9,936 nt of DNA, taken from contig DASZZV010000428.1 in the NCBI GenBank assembly GCA_035544835.1, positions 1 through 9,936 of the forward strand, in the 5' to 3' direction. A model generated the notes under the pieces. It saw nothing but the letters and a program-made list of their open reading frames with translations. It was not told the origin of the DNA and searched no databases. This document shows, piece by piece, positions 1-5,749 of the stretch (position 1 is its first letter; the number at the start of each line of letters is the position of its first letter). This DNA comes from DASZZV01 sp035544835 (lineage in GTDB: Bacteria; Acidobacteriota; Thermoanaerobaculia; Gp7-AA8). The position numbers and the translations under genes were made by a program.

Positions 1-247
1 TAGACCCTTGGCCATCGAAAATGTTTGCGAGCACCACGATGGAAGGGCCCCCGCCCAGATCCCTCGCTGCGGCTCGGGATGACACATCAACGATGTAAGT
101 TCGTTACTCCTCATCGTTTCAGGAAAGCGGATTGATGCGTAACATCGGCGTCGCTGCGAGGTCGCCCCTCCCACCCACACGCCCTTGCTCGGGATGACAG
201 CAACACCAGACCCGCGTCAATACCAGACGTTTCGTTGTTCGTCATCG
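1..247. other. intergenic region with a repeated 13-mer
   Basis: No credible gene is visible in this stretch, which lies downstream of the minus-strand sensor gene. It holds two direct copies of GCTCGGGATGACA, at 72-84 and 187-199. The first copy sits in a longer GC-rich context that reads as the tail of a larger dispersed intergenic repeat. There is also a weak inverted repeat, ACGATG at 90-95 with CATCGT at 112-117, around a 16-nt loop. Neither strand shows a T-run after a hairpin, so I do not call a terminator. Confidence 0.5.
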
Positions 248-2284
248 CTACCGCAGCGGCGGGAACTTGACACTGACGAACGAGCCCGGCTCGGTGACGC
301 GGTTCGCGGCAGTCATGACTGCGCCGTGTTCCTCGGCGATCCGCTGATCCACCGCCAGAGTCAAACCGCTCCGGGCATGCATGTGGATCGTCGACGTGTC
401 GAGGAGACACGGCAACTCCTCGGGCTCGAAAATCTTCGCCGACGACTCGATCATCACGTTGAGCCACGGCTCCGAATACCAACCCGCCTCGGAGAGCTGC
501 AGCCGGACCACCCCGGCCGGGGCTCTCTGCACGAACGTGAGCAGAAGATCGGTAAACAGACGCTCCAGACGACCCCGGTTCATGATCACCGGAGGCAACT
601 CTCTATCGAGACTGGCATCGATCAGGATGTTCCGGGCATGCGCGATCGGCGCGACCCTGGCCATGGCGTCATGGATCACGTGATGTAGCAGACCGGGCGT
701 CGAATCGGCGCGGAAGGGACGGGCATATTCGTCGAGATCATCAAAGAGCGCCGTGATCTCGTCAAGGGTAGTTCGCGCGGCCATCTCCTCCAGCGGCCTG
801 GAGCCGGCATCGCCGGCGGGCAGGAGACGGTCGAGCAGCAACACGGCCGGACGAACCCGCCGCGAGATTCCATGGATCAAATGGATAGACGCCTCGAGGA
901 GATCGCCCTCCCGCCTCACCTGCTCGCGGTGCTCCTGTAGAGTCGTGTTCTGGGCCACTACAACGATGCGCTCGTCGGACACCTGCTCGTGACTGAGCGC
1001 GCGCGCCGAAATTTCCCAGCTGGAACCGATCGCGTCGTTCCGGCAGAGAGCCGAAGCCGAGACCTGGGTCTCCGATACGACTGCGACGATCTCTCTGATG
1101 GTCGCCCAGGGCTCCCCGAGTGAAGGCGCCGGAAGCGGACGACCCAGCGCCTGTTCGAACGTGATCCCGAGAAGCTCACGCGCCTTTTCATTGAGACGCA
1201 GAATGAGGCCCTCGCGATCGGTTACGACGATGACCGTCTCGATGGCATCGCAGGCCATTCTCCACTCTCTGGCCGCCATCTCGATCAGGGCAGAGAGACG
1301 AATCTGTTCCTGATGAGCATGGGCGACAACGCTGACGTCGCGCGTCGTTCCGATGATACGAAGCGCTTTGAGATCGCTGTTGAAAATACCCTGAACGACA
1401 CTCTTCACGACGCGAGTCACGCCGTCTGGAGTGACGATCCGGTGCTCCAGTGATTGATCGTCGCGATCCCGGGAGGCTCGCTCCATCATCGTGACGAAGG
1501 CGGCTCGATCAGCCGGATGAACACGGGCCAGGAAGGAAGCGTAGTCAGTTGGAACACTGCCCGGGACCAGGCCGAGAAGCTCGAAGGTCTCGTGGGACCA
1601 TTGCCATTCCTGATTGCCCCTGCTCCAGGTCCAGCTGCCGATCCTGCCGAGCTTCTCCCGATGGGCAACCTCAGCACGGCTCTCCTCGAGCGCAAGGTGC
1701 GTTCGCCTGCTCTCGATAGCGGCCGCCAGCACGTTGGCAATGGACTGCACAAACTCCACTTCGTACTGCGCAAACTCCCGCTGTTTCGTGGAGTAGGTTC
1801 CGAGAATCCCGAATGGCCGCTTGCGACCTGGAAGCGTAACGCTCATTCCGCTGGCCACGCCCATGGAGTTCAGGAGCGGCGTTCCGTCGAACCTCGTCTC
1901 GTGAGCGAGATCGAAAAACAAAACAGGCCGATTCGACAGAAGCGTGAACATCGCCTCGGAATCTGTCCTCTCCTCCACGGACGGGCCATCCTGTCGCTGA
2001 CCCACGAGAGCGAGAGTTATCAGCTTTTTCTCTCCGGGAAGGTACTCCATCACCCGGCATGAATCGGTCTGAAGCGTGTCGGCGACCAGCGCGCAGGCCT
2101 GGGCCACGAGAAGGGAGCAATCCACGAGCGTCAGTGCGGCCTGCCCCAACTCGGCAACGGCCGTCTGCTGGAGGGCCCGCGCGTCCAACTCCCGGCGTAA
2201 GAGACGGAAGCGGTCGGCTAGAAATGCTTCCGATTGTGCAGCCCTCGTCTCGCGGGGTTTATTTAGATCGCTGGAGTCCGTCAT
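248..2284 (-). CDS. GAF-PAS-PAS sensor protein with degenerate histidine-kinase core
   Basis: A 678-residue soluble sensor with no signal peptide or membrane segment. A GAF domain spans about 40-195, a PAS_3-type domain about 212-325 (GSWTW at 216-220, HPADR at 256-260, TPDG at 285-288), and a second PAS about 345-455. A helical segment (455-525) and an HATPase-like fold (530-678) follow. The catalytic motifs are eroded. The segment matching the DHp 'SHELRTP' box reads ISRRVRPAV (473-481), with Arg475 where the phospho-acceptor His should be. The N box 'NLLxNA' reads DLLLTF (579-584), so the essential Asn is Thr583. The 'DxGxG' box reads ESSAK (613-617), and the G2 box 'GLGLA' reads GLTLA (640-644). 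The end still looks like a kinase (IAEEHGAV, PGSFVSVKFPPL). I infer a pseudokinase sensor or protein-interaction module. The start is supported by AAGGA, with CCAGCG between it and the ATG. No regulator gene is adjacent. The overall family call is firm; loss of activity is inference. Confidence 0.85.
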   Translation of the reverse strand: MTDSSDLNKPRETRAAQSEAFLADRFRLLRRELDARALQQTAVAELGQAALTLVDCSLLVAQACALVADTLQTDSCRVMEYLPGEKKLITLALVGQRQDGPSVEERTDSEAMFTLLSNRPVLFFDLAHETRFDGTPLLNSMGVASGMSVTLPGRKRPFGILGTYSTKQREFAQYEVEFVQSIANVLAAAIESRRTHLALEESRAEVAHREKLGRIGSWTWSRGNQEWQWSHETFELLGLVPGSVPTDYASFLARVHPADRAAFVTMMERASRDRDDQSLEHRIVTPDGVTRVVKSVVQGIFNSDLKALRIIGTTRDVSVVAHAHQEQIRLSALIEMAAREWRMACDAIETVIVVTDREGLILRLNEKARELLGITFEQALGRPLPAPSLGEPWATIREIVAVVSETQVSASALCRNDAIGSSWEISARALSHEQVSDERIVVVAQNTTLQEHREQVRREGDLLEASIHLIHGISRRVRPAVLLLDRLLPAGDAGSRPLEEMAARTTLDEITALFDDLDEYARPFRADSTPGLLHHVIHDAMARVAPIAHARNILIDASLDRELPPVIMNRGRLERLFTDLLLTFVQRAPAGVVRLQLSEAGWYSEPWLNVMIESSAKIFEPEELPCLLDTSTIHMHARSGLTLAVDQRIAEEHGAVMTAANRVTEPGSFVSVKFPPLR

Positions 2285-2308
2285 CGCTGGTCCTTGTGAA
2301 TCACTTGA

Positions 2309-2322
2309 GCTCGCCAGCGAGC
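2309..2322. promoter_or_regulatory. small inverted repeat between divergent genes
   Basis: GCTCGC-CA-GCGAGC is a perfect 6-bp inverted repeat with a 2-nt centre. It lies in the 99-bp gap between the divergent sensor and Uma2 genes, 25 nt upstream of the sensor ATG. It could be an operator or a small hairpin in the sensor gene's leader. In a GC-rich genome, a 6-bp arm can also occur by chance. Confidence 0.25.
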
Positions 2323-2383
2323 ATATCGCAGTTTCAAACTCGCGCGCACCCTACGTCCAAGGGCGACCTTTCGCACGCGTACA

Positions 2384-2965
2384 ATGGTTCCGATGTCCTC
2401 CCTGGTCGAATACCGCATGTCGCCCGAGGAGTATCTCAGACTCGAGCGTGCGGCCGAAACGAAGAGCGAATTTGACGATGGTGTCGTCTTCGCAATGGCT
2501 GGAGCGAGTGAACGGCATTACCTGATCGTGGCAGGTCTGATTCGGAGTCTCGGTAATCGTCTTCCCTCGAGCTGCCGCGTCTATGCCAGTGATCTCCGAG
2601 TGCGTGTCCTCAATCCGACTCGATTCTTCTACCCTGACCTGTCGGTCGTCTGCAGCGAGCCACGTTTCGCTGACGACCATCGCGATGTCCTGCTGAATCC
2701 CGGCGTGATTGTCGAAGTGCTGTCGGATAGGACGGCGGCATTCGATCGCGGAAAAAAGTTCCTGTCGTATCAGACCATCGACTCCCTGCAGGAATACGTC
2801 CTGGTATCGCAGGACGAACCCCTCGTCGAACATTACCAGCGCGACGGAGGCCACTGGCTGTACACGACGGCACAGGGCCACGATGCCACCCTGCCGCTGC
2901 CATCCCTCGAATGCGCGCTGCCACTCCATGAGATCTATTACCAGATAGAGGTCGGATCGCCATGA
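2384..2965 (+). CDS. Uma2 family PD-(D/E)XK endonuclease-like protein (DUF820)
   Basis: A 193-residue protein of the Uma2/DUF820 family, a restriction-endonuclease-like fold common in multicopy sets in cyanobacteria and several soil phyla. Its cellular role is unsettled. The family signature is complete: the N-terminal MSPEEYLRLE (12-21), acidic E29 before DDG, MAGASERH with His45, YPDLSVV with Asp85, VIVEVLS with Glu111, and then DRGKK with Lys124/125 and EYVLV. These match the D...E...K active-site pattern, so the protein looks intact. Length is typical for the family (about 180-200 residues). The start is uncertain. The ATG at 2384 has no good ribosome-binding site, and the ATG at 2393 (MSSLVEY) fits family N-termini better. 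A TACAAT hexamer at 2380-2385 would place transcription start near 2393. The gene faces the opposite way from both neighbours and appears to be a single-gene unit. Confidence 0.88.
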   Translation: MVPMSSLVEYRMSPEEYLRLERAAETKSEFDDGVVFAMAGASERHYLIVAGLIRSLGNRLPSSCRVYASDLRVRVLNPTRFFYPDLSVVCSEPRFADDHRDVLLNPGVIVEVLSDRTAAFDRGKKFLSYQTIDSLQEYVLVSQDEPLVEHYQRDGGHWLYTTAQGHDATLPLPSLECALPLHEIYYQIEVGSP

Positions 2966-3010
2966 AACGAAAAGCTGCCGGCTTCGGTAGCTTCGGGTGA
3001 TATTTTCTTC

Positions 3011-3048
3011 TGGAGCCGTTGGCCGGATTTGAACTGGCGTTGCCAGTA
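3011..3048 (-). other. possible tRNA 3'-end remnant
   Basis: Read on the minus strand, this stretch ends in CAACGGC-T-CCA, like an acceptor strand, a discriminator base and an encoded CCA. It is preceded by GCCAG-TTCAAAT-CCGGC, which has the layout of a T arm with a canonical TTCAAAT loop. One of the five T-stem pairs is an A-C mismatch. No matching GCCGTTG 5' acceptor strand, D arm or anticodon arm can be found in the next 100 nt, so this is not a complete tRNA. It could be a decayed tRNA fragment, such as one left by recombination at a tRNA attachment site, or a chance resemblance. Confidence 0.3.
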
Positions 3049-3099
3049 ATCGACTCGATGGCGATAGGCGCGAGACGGACGCGCGGCCTGCCAGAGGAG

Positions 3100-3543
3100 T
3101 CAGTGCGTCGAGCCTTCGAGGCGTTCGAGACGCACTTGCAGATCGGCGACGGTGTCTTCGAGCGTGCGCTGGCTCACTTCCAACGCGGTCATGCGGCGGT
3201 CAAGCTCCTTGTGCGAGAACTTGATCATCGCCTGCGTTTCGGCGGCTGTGCGGTCGATCGTTTCGTCGAGGCTGGCCCTTGTTCGGTCCAGCTTCTCGTC
3301 GAGATGTTCCACCGTTTCGCCGAGAGTGTCGAAACGCTTTTCAAGCCGCTCGACGGCTACATCGAAGTGGCGGCGCGTCTCCGCGTGCATCGCAGCGTTC
3401 TCTTGCCGCGTCGCAGCGTTCTCCGCCGCGAGTCGGTCCGCGGTCTCGCGGAAATCGCGGCGCGTTTCCGCTTGCGCCGCGGCGTTATCTTGCCGCAGCG
3501 CGTCAAACAGGGGTTTCAGCTCGTCGTCAGTCATCGCCCTCAT
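3100..3543 (-). CDS. small coiled-coil protein, function unknown
   Basis: A 147-residue, highly charged, almost entirely helical protein with no signal peptide or membrane segment. I do not recognise its family. From about residue 8 to 143 the sequence is rich in E, R, D, A, Q and L with heptad-like spacing (VERLEKRFDTLGETVEHLDEK), as in an extended coiled coil. An internal duplication is visible: RQDNAAAQAETRRDF (17-31) recurs as RQENAAMHAETRRHF (46-60), offset by 29 residues. The C-terminal half (LEDTVADLQVRLERLE) is a plain leucine-zipper-like stretch. Start choice is uncertain. The first ATG (3543) has no clear upstream Shine-Dalgarno sequence. An in-frame ATG three codons later (3534) follows AGGG only 2 nt away. 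The gene is convergent with the Uma2 gene and separate from the response regulator downstream. It is probably real given its length and consistent composition. Confidence 0.65.
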   Translation of the reverse strand: MRAMTDDELKPLFDALRQDNAAAQAETRRDFRETADRLAAENAATRQENAAMHAETRRHFDVAVERLEKRFDTLGETVEHLDEKLDRTRASLDETIDRTAAETQAMIKFSHKELDRRMTALEVSQRTLEDTVADLQVRLERLEGSTH

Positions 3544-3594
3544 TTTACGCCGTGCACCGCGCTCAATTCGTCAGAATGACCCATCTGAGTCCTA

Positions 3595-3616
3595 ATAGCG
3601 ACCCAACATTCGCTAT
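3595..3616 (-). terminator. weak hairpin downstream of the response regulator gene
   Basis: ATAGCGA (3595-3601) and TCGCTAT (3610-3616) form a perfect 7-bp stem with an 8-nt loop, 31 nt beyond the response-regulator stop codon on the minus strand. The hairpin is not followed by a T-run on that strand, so if it ends the two-component transcript it is a poor intrinsic terminator. Confidence 0.25.
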
Positions 3617-3647
3617 GTTCGTGTCGTGGCCGACTAAGCCTCGGGAA

Positions 3648-4289
3648 TCACAGAAGACCGATATCGATTGCCTTCAGCACGGCCCTGGTCCGGTCGCGAA
3701 CTCCCAACTTCGAGAGGACGCTGGAGATGTGGTTCTTCACCGTTCCCTCTGATATGTGCAGCAGACTGCTGATCTCGTGATTGCTGTACCCCCCCGCCAG
3801 CAGGCGAAGGATAGTTCGCTCGCGATCGGTCAGGGGCTCAGGCAACGAGGCGGAATCGAAAGCGACATCACTCCGCTCCAGCGCCCGCATGATCCGTTCT
3901 GTGATCACCGGCTCGATGCAGGTGCCGCCGCCGGCGACGGTTCGTATGGCCCCGCTGAGGCGCTCTAGCGACACATCCTTCAACAGCCATCCGCGCGCTC
4001 CGGCGCGAACGGCCTCGAAGAGCATGGCGTCATCGTCAAACGTCGTCAGGATCAGCGTCGGTCGCATCGTGTCCCGCGCCCGCATCTCCTTGAGGACACC
4101 GAGCCCGTCGAGACGTGGCATGCGCAGATCGAGAAGAACGACGTCTGGCTTCTCCCTGGCGATCATCTCCAGCGCTTCCTCGCCATCACTGGCCTCAGCC
4201 ACGACCTCGAAATCGGCCGAGAGTCCGAGCAGGCTGCGAAGACCCTGCCGCACGATCATTTGATCCTCGACCAGGCCGATTCGGATCAC
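3648..4289 (-). CDS. LuxR/NarL-family (DesR-like) response regulator
   Basis: A 213-residue DNA-binding response regulator. The receiver domain (1-118) has every key residue: acidic pair E8-D9, phospho-acceptor Asp54 in VVLLDLRMP, Thr82/83 in LILTTFDD, and Lys104 in WLLKD. A LuxR-type helix-turn-helix covers about 153-207 (LTDRERTILRLLAGGYSN, SEGTVKNHISSVLSKLGV). Length and layout are those of the NarL/FixJ/DesR group. The start codon is GTG, and it overlaps the kinase stop in the sequence GTGA. GAGGAG lies 5 nt upstream, so translation is coupled to the kinase. The cognate partner is the adjacent HisKA_3 kinase. Targets are not visible from sequence. The envelope-transport genes upstream on the same strand are the obvious candidates, along with autoregulation. 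Confidence 0.95.
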   Translation of the reverse strand: MIRIGLVEDQMIVRQGLRSLLGLSADFEVVAEASDGEEALEMIAREKPDVVLLDLRMPRLDGLGVLKEMRARDTMRPTLILTTFDDDAMLFEAVRAGARGWLLKDVSLERLSGAIRTVAGGGTCIEPVITERIMRALERSDVAFDSASLPEPLTDRERTILRLLAGGYSNHEISSLLHISEGTVKNHISSVLSKLGVRDRTRAVLKAIDIGLL

Positions 4290-5392
4290 GCCGGCTCCTC
4301 ATGAAGCGGGAGCTGAATTTTCATCGAGAGCCCTTTCCCCCGCGTGGAGCTCACCTCCAGTTCGCCCCCCGCCTCAGCTACACGCTCCTGGATGCCGCGC
4401 AGTCCGTTTCCAAAACGAAGATCGTCGGTACCGTTGCCATCATCGCGAGCTCCCAGCTTCAGTCGTTGATCGCGTACCTCGAGCGTGATCCAGAGATTGC
4501 GTGCCTCGGAATGTCTCACGGCGTTGGTGACGATTTCCTGCACGGCCCGCAACACCGTCTGCGCGAGCTTCGGATCGGTTACGGCCATTCCAGCAGCGAT
4601 GTCGAGGTGCATCACCGGCGATACGATGACATCGCGCACCGACTGAAGCGCCGAGGCCAGATCGAGTGGCTCATCCTCGCGAAGACTTCCCACCACTTCC
4701 CTGACATCGCTGAGCAGCAGCTTGGTAATCGACTTGCTGCGCTCGATCGATCGTAGCGCCTCACCTTCAGCCTGATGACTGGCCACTTCGAGGTTGAGGC
4801 TCAACGCGGTGAGATGGTGACCGAGCAGATCGTGCAGATCGCGGGCGATACGCAGTCGTTCCGAGGTCCGGCTGCTCATTTCGAGAAGACCGCTGGTGAC
4901 GCGCAGCTCGGCGTTGGCGGCGGCCAGTTCCTGTCGGGCCGCTGTTTCGCTGATGGCCGAGTGCGTCGTGAGTAGCGCCAAGAGCTGAAAGGCGACATAA
5001 GCAAGGGTGATCAGCACGAAGGAATCGGAATCGGTTCGCAGATAGACCAGAGCCAGGGCAACGCTCTGCGCCGCAAGGACCGGGATCGATTGAGCAAATG
5101 ACAGATGTCCGAGCTGAACCGCTACGATGACGAGGAGTACGGGAACGAAGCCGTTGGGGTGCAGAAAGACCGAGAGAAGCGCCACAGCAGACTCGGCGCT
5201 CACGACGAGGATACGGGCCGATTTCCCGAGGCTCGACCAGGTGGCGACCCAGAACAGGACGCAGAACCCGAGCAGCGTAGAGGCCCCAAGCCAAAACCGC
5301 GGCGATACCCCGCCTGCATGGAGCTCGCTGCGGAGCGTGGGGATGGCGACGAGCGCCCAGGTCAAATAACCGAGGAGTCTGAGGTTACGCAT
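4286..5392 (-). CDS. membrane histidine kinase, HisKA_3 (DesK/NarL-partner) type
   Basis: A 368-residue sensor kinase. The N-terminal third is hydrophobic, with about six predicted transmembrane segments (near 7-21, 33-51, 60-77, 82-96, 103-118 and 125-142) and almost no periplasmic loops. This suggests sensing within the membrane, as in DesK or LiaS-like kinases. A short coiled linker (145-178) leads to the HisKA_3 dimerisation domain, RIARDLHDLLGHHLTAL, with phospho-acceptor His187. The HATPase domain is intact: N box QEIVTNAVRHSEA (285-297), G1 box DDGNG (317-321), and GNGLRGIQERV (328-338). The start ATG is preceded by AGGGACATCGA, giving a reasonable ribosome-binding site. Everything beyond 14 nt upstream belongs to a palindromic repeat, so any promoter of its own must lie within that repeat. 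Otherwise the gene is read through from the transport cluster. It overlaps its regulator gene by 4 nt. Confidence 0.95.
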   Translation of the reverse strand: MRNLRLLGYLTWALVAIPTLRSELHAGGVSPRFWLGASTLLGFCVLFWVATWSSLGKSARILVVSAESAVALLSVFLHPNGFVPVLLVIVAVQLGHLSFAQSIPVLAAQSVALALVYLRTDSDSFVLITLAYVAFQLLALLTTHSAISETAARQELAAANAELRVTSGLLEMSSRTSERLRIARDLHDLLGHHLTALSLNLEVASHQAEGEALRSIERSKSITKLLLSDVREVVGSLREDEPLDLASALQSVRDVIVSPVMHLDIAAGMAVTDPKLAQTVLRAVQEIVTNAVRHSEARNLWITLEVRDQRLKLGARDDGNGTDDLRFGNGLRGIQERVAEAGGELEVSSTRGKGLSMKIQLPLHEEPA

Positions 5393-5406
5393 TCGATGTC
5401 CCTAAG

Positions 5407-5524
5407 TTGTGTGGCACAGGAGTCCTGTGCGCCGCGGGGTTGAGCCGTGGCCTTTCTGTGAATACGTAACAGGGAAGTCGGCCTCGACGGCCGACACACA
5501 GGCAAGAGTGCCTGTGCCACACAA
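5407..5524. repeat. palindromic dispersed element, copy 1
   Basis: A 118-bp element bounded by perfect 14-bp terminal inverted repeats (TTGTGTGGCACAGG at 5407-5420, complement at 5511-5524). It is a direct repeat of the element at 5582-5704. Positions 5472-5527 match the second copy exactly apart from coordinates. The left half has diverged: its end folds as GCACAGG-AGT-CCTGTGC, and the first internal hairpin carries mismatches. The second internal hairpin is intact, GTCGGCC-TCGAC-GGCCGAC (5477-5495). The element lies 14 nt upstream of the kinase start codon. It has no coding capacity that looks real. By structure it is MITE- or BIME/REP-like. Confidence 0.85.
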
Positions 5525-5581
5525 GAAACGGTCCACAGCGAGAACTGCACCGTGTGGAGAAGCAGCGAAAGCTGCAGCCTT
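5525..5581. other. spacer between the two repeat copies
   Basis: This 57-bp segment separates the two element copies. It contains GCAGC-GAAA-GCTGC (5562-5575), a 5-bp stem closed by a GNRA-type tetraloop. It also contains TCCACA...TGTGGA (5532-5537 and 5553-5558). No gene is visible. It could be original intergenic sequence or part of a larger compound repeat. Confidence 0.4.
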
Positions 5582-5704
5582 TTGTGTGGCACAGGCACTC
5601 TTGCCTGTGTGCCACGGCGTCGAGCCGTGGAGTTTCTGTGAATACGTTAAGGGGAAGTCGGCCTCGACGGCCGACACACAGGCAAGAGTGCCTGTGCCAC
5701 ACAA
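5582..5704. repeat. palindromic dispersed element, copy 2 (intact)
   Basis: A 123-bp element with perfect 30-bp terminal inverted repeats (5582-5611 and 5675-5704). Each terminal repeat is itself a near-palindrome (CACAGGCA-CTCT-TGCCTGTG on the left). Between them lie hairpin CCACGGC-GTCGA-GCCGTGG (5612-5630), a 26-nt linker richer in A and T (5631-5656), and hairpin GTCGGCC-TCGAC-GGCCGAC (5657-5675). The two loops, GTCGA and TCGAC, are reverse complements. The whole could fold as a cloverleaf with a kissing-loop contact. There is no transposase gene and no clear target-site duplication, so any movement would need a trans-acting enzyme. Confidence 0.88.
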
Positions 5705-5749
5705 GAAGCTGCTCCACGAGCGTAGACATCGACCTCAAGGTACCAGAGC

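Noticed and set aside
870..872. His471 of the sensor as the phospho-acceptor
   Set aside because: LIHGISRRVRPAV aligns best with the SHELRTP box when Arg475 takes the His position (the conserved Arg then matches Arg478). His471 would put the motif out of register. It stays a minor alternative, since the region is too diverged for certainty by eye.
1454..2062. A 202-codon plus-strand ORF inside the sensor gene
   Set aside because: It is antisense to the conserved GAF and PAS coding sequence, with no family resemblance. It is treated as a shadow.
3019..3579. A 186-codon plus-strand ORF opposite the coiled-coil gene
   Set aside because: The plus-strand product has no family resemblance. The minus-strand frame gives a coherent coiled coil with an internal repeat, so the minus strand is preferred, though without proof.
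5407..5704. CRISPR array
   Set aside because: Only two units exist. They are over 110 bp long with strong internal palindromes and one 57-bp spacer. That geometry does not match CRISPR, and no cas gene is present.
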